From contig CAVTOA010000001.1 in NCBI GenBank assembly GCA_963736285.1, positions 153,327 through 217,326 on the forward strand: a DNA stretch of 64,000 nt, written 5' to 3'. Positions 29,801 through 39,509 of the stretch are shown here, piece by piece. The translations under genes were made by a program, and so were the position numbers. Source of the DNA: CAVTOA01 sp963736285 (lineage in GTDB: Bacteria > Actinomycetota > Actinomycetes > Mycobacteriales > QHCE01). Numbering within the stretch: position 1 is the first letter of the stretch; every line of letters starts with the position of its first letter. The notes under the pieces were generated by a model that saw only the letters and a list, made by a program, of their open reading frames with translations, was not told the DNA's origin and did not search any database.

Positions 29801-30664
29801 ATGCCCTTAGAGCCATTTGGCGCACGGCTCCACGCTGCGATGCGGGCACGCGGTCCGCTCTGTGTAGGGATCGATCCCCATCCGTCCTTGCTGGACGCCT
29901 GGGGTCTTTCTGACAACGTGAGCGGCCTAGAGACGTTTAGCCGTACGGTGGTGGAGGCGCTCGCGGATCGCGTCGCGGTGCTCAAGCCGCAGTCCGCTTT
30001 TTTTGAGCGGTTTGGCAGTGCCGGTATCGCGGTGTTGGAACGCGCCATCGCTGAGTCCCGGCAGGCGGGCGCTGTGGTGATCTCCGATGTAAAGCGGGGC
30101 GACATCGGGAGTACGGCGGCCGCATATGCCCAGGCTTATGTGGACAGTTCTAGCCCCCTCTTCTCGGATGCCATGACCGCGAGCCCGTATCTGGGGGTGG
30201 GTGCGCTTAGCCCGCTTATCCAGACCGCTTTGGCCCATGGTGCGGGTGTGTTCGTGCTGGCGCTGACCTCGAACCCGGAGGGCGCACGGGTGCAGCACGC
30301 ACGCACCCAGCCCGACGGCGCCACCGTGGCGCAGACGGTGCTGGACGAATTGTCGGTGTTGAACCGGGGAGTAGAGCCGTTGGGGTCGATAGGAGCGGTG
30401 ATCGGCGCAACGATAGGTGACACGGGCCACACACTGTCCACAGTAAACGGTCCGCTATTGGCGCCTGGGCTAGGGTCGCAGGGTGCCGTTGCGGAGGACC
30501 TCCGTGTGGTGTTTGGTGCCGCGTTGCCCATGGTTTTGCCGTCGGTATCGCGTGCGGTTCTGCGAGCAGGACCTGGTATCGATCAATTGCGCGAGGCTGC
30601 CGACAGAGAGCTAGAGGCATGTCGTACGGTGCTAACCGACGCTAACGACGGGCGAAATCCTTAA
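29801..30664 (+). CDS. pyrF: Orotidine 5'-phosphate decarboxylase (type 2)
   Basis: A 287-residue OMP decarboxylase forming UMP. The type 2 signature VVISDVKRGDIGSTAAAYA contains the catalytic Lys/Asp array; LCVGIDPHPSLLDAWGL at the N-terminus is the long-form PyrF of actinobacteria. A strong GAGGAG precedes ATG 29801. It lies 98 nt after carB, without pyrD between, as in mycobacteria, so dihydroorotate dehydrogenase must be encoded elsewhere. Confidence 0.95.
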   Translation: MPLEPFGARLHAAMRARGPLCVGIDPHPSLLDAWGLSDNVSGLETFSRTVVEALADRVAVLKPQSAFFERFGSAGIAVLERAIAESRQAGAVVISDVKRGDIGSTAAAYAQAYVDSSSPLFSDAMTASPYLGVGALSPLIQTALAHGAGVFVLALTSNPEGARVQHARTQPDGATVAQTVLDELSVLNRGVEPLGSIGAVIGATIGDTGHTLSTVNGPLLAPGLGSQGAVAEDLRVVFGAALPMVLPSVSRAVLRAGPGIDQLREAADRELEACRTVLTDANDGRNP

Positions 30665-30781
30665 AATAAAAGGGATTTCCGCCAATCAACGGCTGTTACG
30701 CATTGCTTTTGGACCCTATTCCTCGCTAGTTTCAGCCGCGCCGGGAATCGTCCAACCAATCAACGACTGTCGAGGTGACCT

Positions 30782-31111
30782 GTGGCTCTTCCATCCCTGA
30801 GTCCAGAGCAGCGCGCCGCCGCTCTGGAAAAAGCCGCCGCCGCACGTAAGGCGCGCGCCGAAGTAAAAGACAAGCTCAAGCATGGGGGGCTTTGCCTTTC
30901 CGAGCTGTTCAGTGCGGCCAATGACGACGATGTGGTCGGCAAGATGAAGGTCTCCGCGGTTCTCGAGGCATTGCCGGGCATCGGCAAGGTTCGGGCGCAA
31001 CAGCTGCTGGAGAAGTTCAAGATCGCGGAAAGCCGGAGGGTGCGTGGTTTGGGCGAAAACCAGAAGCGCGCATTGCTGGAGGAGTTCAGCGCGGCCACCG
31101 GTGGTCGCTGA
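30782..31111 (+). CDS. mihF: Integration host factor, actinobacterial type (mIHF)
   Basis: A 109-residue actinobacterial nucleoid protein, unrelated to HU/IHF. The Ala/Lys-rich helix [20 protein letters not shown] is followed by an S13-like helix-two-turn-helix with [16 protein letters not shown], which contacts DNA. GTG 30782 is the start used by the family. It precedes gmk with an 11-nt overlap, the standard pyrF-mihF-gmk-rpoZ order. Confidence 0.95.
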   Translation: MALPSLSPEQRAAALEKAAAARKARAEVKDKLKHGGLCLSELFSAANDDDVVGKMKVSAVLEALPGIGKVRAQQLLEKFKIAESRRVRGLGENQKRALLEEFSAATGGR

Positions 31112-31721
31112 CACTCCGCCGCCCGTCGTCCACGCTATTACGGCTAGACAAAGTGCCGGTCTAACGGTGCTGTCCGGTCCATCTGGTGTTGGCAAAGGCA
31201 GCGTCGTCGCCGTCGTGAGTCGTACCTACCCCTCGGTGTGGCTTTCGGTTTCGGTGACGACGCGCCCGCCGCGCCCAGGCGAGGTTGATGGCGCGCATTA
31301 CCACTTCGTGAGTAACGCCGAATTCGATCGGATGATCGCTGCTGGCGAACTTCTGGAGTGGGCTGAGTACACAGACAGGCGTTACGGCACGCCCCGTGCG
31401 CCTGTCGAAGAAAAGCTCATCGCGGGTGTTCCGGTCTTGCTCGAAATCGAGCTACGTGGGGCCCATCAGGTCAAACGGAGCATGCCGGGTGCACGTTTTG
31501 TGTTCTTGAAGCCGCCGAGTTGGGAAGAGCTGGAACGCAGGCTGATCGGTCGTGGCACCGAGAGCCCCGAGGTTATCGCCGCTCGGTTGCGTCAAGGCAA
31601 AGTGGAGATGGCCGCCGAGGCGGAGTTTGACCATACGATCATTAATCATGCTGATGCGGTCGAAGCCGCGGCGGCCGAGTTGGTAGAGTTCGTTCAGTCC
31701 GTTGATCATGTTCGGCGCTAA
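31101..31721 (+). CDS. gmk: Guanylate kinase
   Basis: A 206-residue GMP kinase. P-loop [11 protein letters not shown] (residues ~24-34), the GMP-binding [20 protein letters not shown], and the lid [14 protein letters not shown] are intact. GTG 31101 is chosen; the frame is open further left inside mihF but the family starts near here. The 11-nt overlap with mihF suggests coupling. Confidence 0.94.
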   Translation: MVADTPPPVVHAITARQSAGLTVLSGPSGVGKGSVVAVVSRTYPSVWLSVSVTTRPPRPGEVDGAHYHFVSNAEFDRMIAAGELLEWAEYTDRRYGTPRAPVEEKLIAGVPVLLEIELRGAHQVKRSMPGARFVFLKPPSWEELERRLIGRGTESPEVIAARLRQGKVEMAAEAEFDHTIINHADAVEAAAAELVEFVQSVDHVRR

Positions 31722-31902
31722 CCAACAACATTGAGCGGCTCAGCTAACCGCACTGGGCAGCAGCATGGTGTGGCGTTTACTTGACGACCAGCTCTAGGCT
31801 CATGATGGTTTTAAGGTAGCTAACGTGATCATCTAGTCCTTAGAGTTCGTGTGGCCTATCCGCGCAAACTCATTACTTGTGTATTGGTGAGGTCGAACCT
31901 CC

Positions 31903-32175
31903 GTGTCTGGAACTATTGCTGCCCCTGAGGGCATCACCAACCCGCCTATCGACGAGCTGTTGGAGCGCGCGAGCTCTAAGTACGCCCTCGTCATTATTGG
32001 GGCGAAGCGCGCTCGGCAGATCAACGCCTACTACAGCCAGCTCAACGAGGGCCTGCTGGAGTACGTTGGCCCGCTGGTCGAGACTCGGCCGCAAGAGAAG
32101 CCGCTGTCTATCGCGTTGCGAGAGCTTAACGACAACATGCTCAGCACCGAGCTGGTAGAGCCGGTATCCGCGTAG
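31903..32175 (+). CDS. rpoZ: RNA polymerase omega subunit
   Basis: A 90-residue omega subunit that helps assemble RNA polymerase by latching onto beta-prime. Family features are [31 protein letters not shown] and [14 protein letters not shown] 31903 has a GAGG Shine-Dalgarno upstream. The 181-nt gap after gmk probably holds its own promoter; nothing else was seen there. Confidence 0.93.
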   Translation: MSGTIAAPEGITNPPIDELLERASSKYALVIIGAKRARQINAYYSQLNEGLLEYVGPLVETRPQEKPLSIALRELNDNMLSTELVEPVSA

Positions 32176-32278
32176 TTGCCACGGGTGGGCGGCCATGACG
32201 GCGATCAGTCGGTGAGGGCTGTCCACCTCCTGTACCGGACGGCGATGGCCTGAGCAAAGTCCCGTAGGCTTGTTAGCA

Positions 32279-33526
32279 ATGAACATTGTGCTTGGAGTCG
32301 CGGGCGGCATCGCTGCCTATAAGGCAGTGGAAGTGCTTCGCCTGCTTACTGAGGCTGGTCATTCGGTCCAGGTAATGCCGACGCGCAATGCGCTTCGTTT
32401 CGTGGGTAAGCCAACCTGGGAGGCGCTCTCAGGCCGGCCAGTCAGTGCCGATGTGTTTGACGAGGCCGCCGACGTAAACCATGTTGTGTGGGGTCAGAAG
32501 GCGGATCTCGCGTTGGTCGTTCCGGCAACAGCGGATCTGCTTGCTAGAGCGGCGCACGGCATCGCAGACGACCTACTGACAAATTTCCTGCTCATGACCC
32601 GTGCTCCGGTGCTCTATGCACCAGCGATGCACACGGAGATGTGGGAGCACCTCGCCACGCAGTCCAATGTGGACATTCTGCGGCGGCGCGGTGCGGTGGT
32701 GTTAGAGCCAGCCGTCGGACGTTTGACGGGTGCGGATTCCGGTAAGGGCCGGTTGCCCGATCCCTCCGAGATCGCCTTCGTCGCACAACGGGTATTGCGG
32801 CGTAGTAGTGCGGTGACGCAGATGCGGCCGGCCGACCTCGCTGGCAAACACGTTGTTGTCACTGCCGGTGGCACCCGCGAGTATCTCGATCCTGTCCGGT
32901 TTGTGGGGAACCGGTCGTCAGGTCGGCAGGGTTATGCCCTGGCGCGGACGGCGGTAGCACGCGGCGCTCGGGTCACGTTGATCGCTGCTAACACGCAGCT
33001 GCCCGATCCCGCTGGGGCAGATGTCACCAAAGTGGTGAGTGCTGCCGATCTTCAGAGCGCTGCGTTGGAGGCGGCGTTGCGCGCTGACGCCGTGGTGATG
33101 GCAGCCGCGCCGGCAGATTTCCGTCCCGTCAAGCGCGCCGAGCACAAGATCAAGAAGTCGATGGACGGATCGGCGCCGGTATTGGAGCAAACGCAGAATC
33201 CGGATATTTTGCGCGAGCTGGTGGCACAGCGGGCTGGCGGTGGCGCCAATTATCCGACGCCGCAAGTGATTGTGGGTTTCGCGGCAGAGACAGGCGACGA
33301 GCATGCCAGCGCGCTCGAGTATGCCCAACGCAAACTGGCGGTCAAAGGTTGCGATTTGCTGGTCGTCAATGAGGTGGGCGACGGAAAGGCGTTTGAGCGT
33401 GCGGACAATGCGGCACGCATTCTCGACCAGGCGGGGGTAGCGGCAGACGTTCCGCTGGGTCCTAAGGAAGACCTCGCTGATGCGGTGTGGGATGTAGTCG
33501 GCCGATGTTGGAGCAGCAGTCGCTAG
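32279..33526 (+). CDS. coaBC: Phosphopantothenoylcysteine decarboxylase / synthetase
   Basis: A 415-residue bifunctional enzyme for two steps of coenzyme A synthesis. The CoaC flavoprotein half (1-~180) has the active His in VNHVVWGQ and the substrate clamp PAMHTEMW. The CoaB half has NRSSGRQGYALA and AAPADFRPV with the KIKK loop. Met 32279 is preferred over TTG 32270. His replacing Asn in the clamp motif is, as I recall, usual in actinobacteria. Confidence 0.95.
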   Translation: MNIVLGVAGGIAAYKAVEVLRLLTEAGHSVQVMPTRNALRFVGKPTWEALSGRPVSADVFDEAADVNHVVWGQKADLALVVPATADLLARAAHGIADDLLTNFLLMTRAPVLYAPAMHTEMWEHLATQSNVDILRRRGAVVLEPAVGRLTGADSGKGRLPDPSEIAFVAQRVLRRSSAVTQMRPADLAGKHVVVTAGGTREYLDPVRFVGNRSSGRQGYALARTAVARGARVTLIAANTQLPDPAGADVTKVVSAADLQSAALEAALRADAVVMAAAPADFRPVKRAEHKIKKSMDGSAPVLEQTQNPDILRELVAQRAGGGANYPTPQVIVGFAAETGDEHASALEYAQRKLAVKGCDLLVVNEVGDGKAFERADNAARILDQAGVAADVPLGPKEDLADAVWDVVGRCWSSSR

Positions 33527-33584
33527 TGTCCCGTGTTGAATTGGACTAAGCAGAATTCAGTGCCACGAGAAAATAGGAACCACA

Positions 33585-34778
33585 ATGTCGCGAAGCTTGT
33601 TTACCTCTGAGTCAGTGACCGAGGGCCATCCGGACAAAATCGCCGACCAAATCAGTGACGGCATCCTCGATGCTTTACTCGAGCAAGATCCATCGAGCCG
33701 AGTAGCCGTGGAAACCCTGGTCACCACGGGCTTGGTCCATGTCGCCGGTGAGGTCACTACCCGAGGTTGGGCGGACATTCCGGCGATCGTGCGCGAGACC
33801 ATTCTGGGCATTGGTTACGACTCGTCTAAAAAGGGCTTTGACGGAGCCTCGTGTGGGATCAGCGTGTCGATCGGCTCCCAGTCTCCCGACATTGCCCAGG
33901 GCGTCGACGTGGCCTACGAGGCGCGTAGCGGTGTGACCGACGATGACCTTGACCGGCAGGGGGCTGGCGACCAGGGCATGATGTTCGGCTACGCCTGCGA
34001 CGACACACCAGAACTCATGCCGATTCCGATCTCGCTCGCGCATCGGCTGGCGCGGCGGTTGGCGGAGGTGCGCAAGGACGGCACAGTCCCGTATCTGCGC
34101 CCTGATGGCAAGACGCAGGTCACGATTGAATACGAGGGCGACAAGCCGATCCGGCTCGACACGGTGGTGATTTCTAGTCAGCATGCGTCCGACATCTCGC
34201 TCGAAAGCTTGCTTACCCCGGACGTCGCCGAATTTGTAGTCAAGCCAGAGCTCGCGGCGCTCTCGCTCGATGCGGAGAACTACCGGCTACTGGTTAACCC
34301 GACGGGGCGGTTCGAGATTGGTGGACCGATGGGTGACGCCGGCCTCACTGGTCGCAAAATCATTGTGGACAGTTACGGCGGCATGGCCCGTCATGGTGGG
34401 GGAGCGTTTTCTGGAAAAGATCCGTCCAAAGTAGACCGGTCTGCTGCCTATGCCATGCGTTGGGTGGCCAAGAACGTGGTGGCGGCTGGCCTGGCGCGTC
34501 GGTGTGAGGTGCAGGTCGCATACGCGATCGGTAAAGCAGCTCCGTTGGGACTCTTGGTGGAGACATTCGGTACGGAGACCGTGGATCCGGCGGCCATCGC
34601 GCGCGCGATCGAGACGGTGTTCGATCTGCGTCCGGCGGCGCTGATCCGCGATCTACAGCTGCTACGTCCGATCTATCAGCAGACCGCTGCGTATGGACAC
34701 TTTGGACGCGAACTGCCCGAGTTTACTTGGGAGCGCACGGATCGTGCCATCGCCCTCAAAGACGCCATTACCGCGTGA
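33585..34778 (+). CDS. metK: S-adenosylmethionine synthetase
   Basis: A 397-residue MAT making SAM from methionine and ATP. Conserved motifs are [25 protein letters not shown] and [19 protein letters not shown]. Length and spacing are normal. It lies 58 nt after coaBC, too little room for a SAM riboswitch, and 59 nt before priA. Confidence 0.97.
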   Translation: MSRSLFTSESVTEGHPDKIADQISDGILDALLEQDPSSRVAVETLVTTGLVHVAGEVTTRGWADIPAIVRETILGIGYDSSKKGFDGASCGISVSIGSQSPDIAQGVDVAYEARSGVTDDDLDRQGAGDQGMMFGYACDDTPELMPIPISLAHRLARRLAEVRKDGTVPYLRPDGKTQVTIEYEGDKPIRLDTVVISSQHASDISLESLLTPDVAEFVVKPELAALSLDAENYRLLVNPTGRFEIGGPMGDAGLTGRKIIVDSYGGMARHGGGAFSGKDPSKVDRSAAYAMRWVAKNVVAAGLARRCEVQVAYAIGKAAPLGLLVETFGTETVDPAAIARAIETVFDLRPAALIRDLQLLRPIYQQTAAYGHFGRELPEFTWERTDRAIALKDAITA

Positions 34779-34837
34779 CCCGCGAGCCGTCGCCGCCTAT
34801 CTGCGGTCCTGTCCTAGGCAGGTGGTAAACCGGTTCC

Positions 34838-36964
34838 GTGAGTTCTCCCGCGCCGCGTAGTAAGCGTTCAGAAAAAGAGACGCGTGCTGGTTCCGCCGAG
34901 CCAGCGGCCGTGCTGCCCGTTGCCCGCGTTTGCATCGATAGCCCACTGCCGCACCTTGATCGGGCGTTTGACTACCTGGTGCCCACAGAGATGGATCCGC
35001 TGGTTGTCGCGGGTAGTCAGGTGCGGGTTCGTTTTTCCGGAAGGCTCATCGATGGATTTGTGCTGGAACGGGCGGCCACCAGCGAACATGTTGGGCGGTT
35101 GGCGTTTATCACTCGCGCCTTTTCTTCCCAGCCGGTTGTTTCCGCCGAGATAGCCGAGTTGGCTCGTGAGCTCGCGGACCGATATGCCGGCACCCTGAGC
35201 GATGTATTGCGGTTAGCCATCCCGCCCCGACATGCGGCGGCGGGGAAAAGCGTCCAGAAGGTAGTGGCGGCCCAAAAGGATCAAGAGGGTGCTGGTTCGG
35301 GCGCGGTGTCATTAGCGGTTGATTCGCCCTCCGAACGTTTTGGCGGGCCGGCACAGTCCACTAGCGATCATCCGCTCGCTGGCTGGAGTACTTATCAAGC
35401 TGGCGCAGCATTTGTGCGAGCCGTATCGGAGTGCAAGCCCGCGAGAGCGGTGTGGAACGCTCTCCCGCGCGAAGACTGGCCTAGGCGGATGGCGGAGTTG
35501 GCGCTGGCGGCGATGACCGCTGGTCGTGGGGTAGTGCTGGTGGTGCCCGATGCTCGCGATGTGGCATTGCTCGATGCCGCTGTGAGCTCTGTGCTGGGGG
35601 CAGACAAACACGTGGTGTTGACGGCCGCGCTTGGCCCGCAAGAGCGGTATCGGCGGTGGCTACTGGTTCGACATGGCGTGGTGCGTTGTGTCATCGGCAC
35701 CCGCGCTGCGGCGTTTGCGCCGGTGGTCGAGCTAGGGCTCGTGGGTATTTGGGACGATGGCGACAATTCGCATGCTGAGCCACGAGCTCCTTACTGTCAT
35801 GCCCGCGAGATACTGCTGACGCGGGCGCAGCAGACCGAAGCTGCGGTGTTGGTAGGCGGTTTTGGGCACACCGCAGAGGCGCAGCTGCTGGTGGAGAGCG
35901 GTTGGGCGCGGCCACTTACGGCCAGTCGCGAGGTAGTACGGCAACGAGCACCTCGGGTCACGGCGCTGGATGAAGACAGTCAACTCGCCCGAGACGCCGC
36001 TGCGGCTAGCGCCCGGCTACCCAGCGTGGCGTGGCAGGTCGCCCGAGAAGCTTTGGCCGTGGACACTCCAGTGCTGATCCAAGTACCGCGCCGTGGGTAT
36101 GTGCCGAGTTTGTTGTGTCAGCAGTGCCGGACCTCTGCGCGATGTGGAGCGTGTGCCGGTCCACTGATGATCGCGGACCGGCACACTGTCCCAAGCTGCC
36201 GTTGGTGTGGTCGCCCGCATGCGCACTGGCACTGTGAGTCTTGCGGGAGCAGAAACGTGAAGGCCGCGGTAGTGGGCGCACGCCGTACTGCTGAAGAACT
36301 GGGTCGGGCGTTTCCGCATGTCCCGGTGGTTACCTCCGGTCGAGAGTCCATTGTGGACAGAGTCGGTGCTGGTGCGGCATTGGTGGTGTCAACCCCCGGC
36401 GCCGAGCCCGCCGCAGCGGGAGGCTATGGGGCGGCGCTGCTGCTCGACACCTGGGCACTGCTAACGAGGGCAGACTTGCGCGCTGGCGAAGAAGCCTTGC
36501 GGCGGTGGCTTAACGCCGCGGCCTTGGTGCGATCCGCGCAAGAAGGCGGACGAGTCGTGATCACCGCCGACGGTGGCCTGTCGGTGGTGCAGGCGTTCGT
36601 GCGGTGGGACCCGTCATGGCACGCGTCGCGCGAGCTGGCCGAACGGGGTGAGGTCGGGTTTCCGCCGGCGAGTCGGATGGCCAAACTGGTCGGCTCGGCA
36701 GGGGCGCTTGCCGAGTTAACGAAGTCGGCGCATCTGCCGTCAAGTGCGGAACTGTTGGGCCCAGTGCCGTGTGAGGCGTGGGCGATGCCAGCGGCATGGG
36801 CATCAACTCAGGAAGGCGCGGTACAAGAGCAGCTGCTCATTCGGGTGCCGAGGAGAGACGGCCGCGAATTGGCCGTGGCATTGCGGGCCGCGGTCGCGGT
36901 GCGTAGCGCACGCAAAGGCGAGGAGATCGTCCGAGTTCAGATAGATCCGCACCAGCTCACATAG
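34838..36964 (+). CDS. priA: Primosomal protein PriA, ATPase-deficient actinobacterial form
   Basis: 708 residues. An N-terminal DNA 3'-end binding domain (~30-110) is followed by helicase-like folds and an eight-cysteine zinc-binding region (CQQCRTSARCGAC, CRWCG, CESCG; ~425-475). The usual GVTGSGKTEVY P-loop is absent, and the corresponding region reads ARAVWNALPREDW. This loss is typical of actinobacterial PriA, where the protein probably loads replication-restart factors without unwinding DNA. The start is GTG 34838. Confidence 0.92.
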   Translation: MSSPAPRSKRSEKETRAGSAEPAAVLPVARVCIDSPLPHLDRAFDYLVPTEMDPLVVAGSQVRVRFSGRLIDGFVLERAATSEHVGRLAFITRAFSSQPVVSAEIAELARELADRYAGTLSDVLRLAIPPRHAAAGKSVQKVVAAQKDQEGAGSGAVSLAVDSPSERFGGPAQSTSDHPLAGWSTYQAGAAFVRAVSECKPARAVWNALPREDWPRRMAELALAAMTAGRGVVLVVPDARDVALLDAAVSSVLGADKHVVLTAALGPQERYRRWLLVRHGVVRCVIGTRAAAFAPVVELGLVGIWDDGDNSHAEPRAPYCHAREILLTRAQQTEAAVLVGGFGHTAEAQLLVESGWARPLTASREVVRQRAPRVTALDEDSQLARDAAAASARLPSVAWQVAREALAVDTPVLIQVPRRGYVPSLLCQQCRTSARCGACAGPLMIADRHTVPSCRWCGRPHAHWHCESCGSRNVKAAVVGARRTAEELGRAFPHVPVVTSGRESIVDRVGAGAALVVSTPGAEPAAAGGYGAALLLDTWALLTRADLRAGEEALRRWLNAAALVRSAQEGGRVVITADGGLSVVQAFVRWDPSWHASRELAERGEVGFPPASRMAKLVGSAGALAELTKSAHLPSSAELLGPVPCEAWAMPAAWASTQEGAVQEQLLIRVPRRDGRELAVALRAAVAVRSARKGEEIVRVQIDPHQLT

Positions 36965-37041
36965 GCTTGGTGTGTTTGGGTTTCCACAGGCTGGGTTGTG
37001 AGCCCCCCGCGACACGGGCGATGTGGTTACTCTGCCGGGTT

Positions 37042-37647
37042 GTGAGTGATATCTGGAGTCGGGTTCGGCGGTCTCAGGTAGTTGGCTTGGTGGTGGCGTT
37101 AGTAGTAGCCACGGCAATCATCGTGGCGCTCGTCGTCACTTGGCCGTCCAAAGACGACGGTGGTGCCGGCCGCTATACGGAGTCGTTACCCAGTAGTAGT
37201 GCCTTGGCGACTAGCCCGACCCCGAGCCCGCCGGTCATGCCCGAGGCTGCCAAGCAAAACACCGTGGACGGCGCCAAGGCGTTTGTTTATTACTTCTTCG
37301 ACGTTTTGAATTATTCGAATATGATTGTTGATCCTGCTCCGCTCCAAGAGCTATATAGCCAAGACTGTGAAGCCTGTAAAGCGATTTCGCAGACTATCGC
37401 TGATAGTAATAAAAATAATGAAAGGCTATATAAAGGGAAATACGCCATTAAGGAAACGGAACTCGCTGCTACTGGCGTACAAAACGATTACGTTGGGCCG
37501 GTAGTTTATGACAGGCAAGAAGCTGGGATCATCAATAAAAATGGTGAAATAGTTGGAAAGAATAGCGCACCCAAAACCAATCAGCGAGCAAATATAGGTG
37601 TCAGGTGGGTGAATTCCCAATTCGCCGTAGAGTATATTGGAACATGA
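37042..37647 (+). CDS. Membrane-anchored secreted protein, DUF6318-like
   Basis: ~201 residues: a short basic N-terminus, one hydrophobic anchor (RSQVVGLVVALVVATAIIVA), a Ser/Thr/Pro linker, and an extracellular domain. That domain has AAKQNTVDGAKAFVYYFFDV and a CEACK cysteine pair, as in the DUF6318 family (from memory). The start is uncertain (GTG 37042, or ATG 37021). Its TGA overlaps the ATG of the PKD-protein gene by ATGA, so the two formed an operon before the insertion sequence arrived. Confidence 0.65.
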   Translation: MSDIWSRVRRSQVVGLVVALVVATAIIVALVVTWPSKDDGGAGRYTESLPSSSALATSPTPSPPVMPEAAKQNTVDGAKAFVYYFFDVLNYSNMIVDPAPLQELYSQDCEACKAISQTIADSNKNNERLYKGKYAIKETELAATGVQNDYVGPVVYDRQEAGIINKNGEIVGKNSAPKTNQRANIGVRWVNSQFAVEYIGT

Positions 37648-37666
37648 TCGTGAAGGTAGCACATTT

Positions 37667-38545
37667 ACTGAGCTTTTTCGGGTTTCGGGTTTGAGCTGCG
37701 GGAGTGTGACCACATAGGACAGGGCTCCTGGTAGAACAAGCGATGTCTAGTCACCCGTTCTGCCCCAGGAGCCCCGTTGATCACCTATCCTGCCATTCTT
37801 GACGTGCCGACGCGACTGGTTGACCGCCTGGAACGTTGGCTACTACGGCGGTCTCGCCGCACGAACCGGCGTTTGTCGGCACGGCAACAAGCGATCATGA
37901 CCCTGGTCTACCTGCGTAAAGGTGAAACGTTCACCGCGCTAGCCGCCGGGTTCGGTATCGCAGCCTCGACAGCTCACGGCTACGTCAACGAAGCTGTTGA
38001 CGTGCTACGTCGGCATCGCCGCCCGCTACGGCAAGCCCTAGACACCCAGAGGGCCCGGGATCACATTCTGGTGTTGGATGGCACCATCGTGCCTACAAAC
38101 CGGCTGTGGCATCGCCGTGGCACCACCAGCGGTTTCTACTCCGGTAAACACCACTGCTACGGACTCAACGTCCAAGCGATCACCACCATAGGAGGGCAGC
38201 TGATCTGGTTGTCCGACCCGCTACCCGGGGCTGTTCATGACACCAAAGCCGCCCGTTACCATCGCATTCCCGAACACCTCGACCACCGTTATCTCGTGGC
38301 CGACCTGGGATATCTCGGGCTCGACCACCACGTGTTGACCGGATACCGCCGGCCCTATGCAAACCAAGTACAAGCCGACGTCACCGCCGATATCGCCCAC
38401 CGTCGGGCACCTGCAGAGAAAGTCTTCGCCACCCTCAAAAACTGGCGATCACTGACCAAACTACGCATCAGTCCCAACCATGCATGGCGCTACCTCGCCG
38501 CTATCAGCGTCTGCATCCTTACCTAGAAACCCGAAAAAGCTCACT
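37667..38545 (+). mobile_element. IS5-family insertion sequence with ACT target duplication
   Basis: An 873-bp element (37670-38542). The terminal inverted repeats are perfect over at least GAGCTTTTTCGGGTTTC, left at 37670-37686 and its complement at 38526-38542. A 3-bp direct repeat ACT (37667-37669 and 38543-38545) flanks it. It carries one transposase gene. Perfect ends and an intact transposase suggest that it is recent and possibly mobile. Confidence 0.92.
37777..38526 (+). CDS. IS5-family transposase (DDE_Tnp_4 type)
   Basis: A 249-residue DDE transposase of the IS1031/HARBI-like branch of IS5. The N-terminal HTH is GETFTALAAGFGIAASTAHG (~50-70). Catalytic residues are Asp in HILVLDGTIVP, Asp in LVADLGYLG and Glu in RRAPAEKVFATLKNWR. 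The likely TTG start is at 37777 and the stop overlaps the right terminal repeat. All catalytic residues are present. Confidence 0.9.
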   Translation: MITYPAILDVPTRLVDRLERWLLRRSRRTNRRLSARQQAIMTLVYLRKGETFTALAAGFGIAASTAHGYVNEAVDVLRRHRRPLRQALDTQRARDHILVLDGTIVPTNRLWHRRGTTSGFYSGKHHCYGLNVQAITTIGGQLIWLSDPLPGAVHDTKAARYHRIPEHLDHRYLVADLGYLGLDHHVLTGYRRPYANQVQADVTADIAHRRAPAEKVFATLKNWRSLTKLRISPNHAWRYLAAISVCILT

Positions 38546-39348
38546 GTTGACGGTGGTAATAACGCTCTCTTCCCATTGGGTAATGCCTACGGGTGATGCC
38601 AACTTCGAGGGAAGTATAAAAGATGATCAAATAGCGGTGGGAGGCAGCAAGCATGGTGTAGATACGGATCCTCTAGCGACAAGTGCGTCCGCTGATTATC
38701 CACGGACATTCACCGTTACAAGTCCGGTGTGCTCCCAAAAGAGTGATTCGGTTGGCCCTATTACATGTGGCGCTGGTTTATGTAAGGCTAATCAAGAATG
38801 GTCGTCGATTAACACGTACACCGTAGATAGCAATAATACACCCGAGCGACTGTCATCAATCGATTTTAAGTGCATCAACATAAACGACCAGACCGCTTCT
38901 ATTCGCGCACAGATGACATCAGAATTTCGGCGAGTTCAGCCTGCTATTAACGCGCCAAAGACGCAGCCAAAAAATTCTGCTATAGTAAATTTCGACGAAA
39001 TTTACTATAGCGACCTTCAAACGCAAGATATCCCATTAACTGTTCTCGGCGAACCGGTAGTGCTACGAGTCATTCCGACACGTTTTGAATGGAACTTTGG
39101 TGACGGCGCCAATTTAGTAACTAGTGATCCCGGAAAACCGCATCCGCATCAAACAGTTACGCACAAGTATCGCAAGTCCGGTAATGCGATGGTGTCCGTG
39201 GCCGTGACGTATTCCGGACAATATTCCGTTAGTGGCGGAGCATTCCAACTCATTGACGGCGCCGTAAGCCGTACCAGTCCTAGCACGTCGATTCACATTT
39301 TCGAGGCGCGCGCTGAGCTCGTCGATCCCGAAACCCGATAGAACTCCT

Positions 39349-39407
39349 TTTTTTTGCGGATTGCCCGCAATATTTGCACCAAATATTGCGGGCAATCCGC
39401 AAAAAAA
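39349..39407. terminator. Perfect 28-bp palindrome after the PKD gene
   Basis: Arms 39349-39376 and 39380-39407 pair over all 28 positions around a CAC loop (inner stem GATTGCCCGCAATATTTG). The T7 tract is at the 5' side and A7 at the 3' side on both strands, so it is not a classical U-tract terminator. The stem alone could stop readthrough into fmt. Confidence 0.7.
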
Positions 39408-39509
39408 CGAGCATGCCCGCCGGACGCGACCTGCCGCCCTGGCTGCCAGACCACCCCGCGATGCCCCCATAGACTGGGGGACGTCTGACCACATCCCTCA
39501 GGAGCGTAC

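Larger units (their letters stand above)
37644..39341 (+). pseudogene. Secreted PKD-domain protein interrupted by an IS5-type element
   Basis: The first eight codons (ATG 37644, MIVKVAHL) lie left of the element and the rest (38546-39341) right of it. Deleting the element and one ACT copy restores MIVKVAHLLLTVVITLSSHW, a good signal peptide, followed by ~265 residues. A PKD-like fold near the C-terminus has RFEWNFGDGANLV and HKYRKSGNAMVSVAV. The mature part is otherwise intact, so the insertion is recent. Any product now would lack its export signal. Confidence 0.85.

Noticed and set aside
33527..33584. SAM riboswitch before metK
   Set aside because: Only 58 nt separate coaBC and metK, and no riboswitch core was visible.
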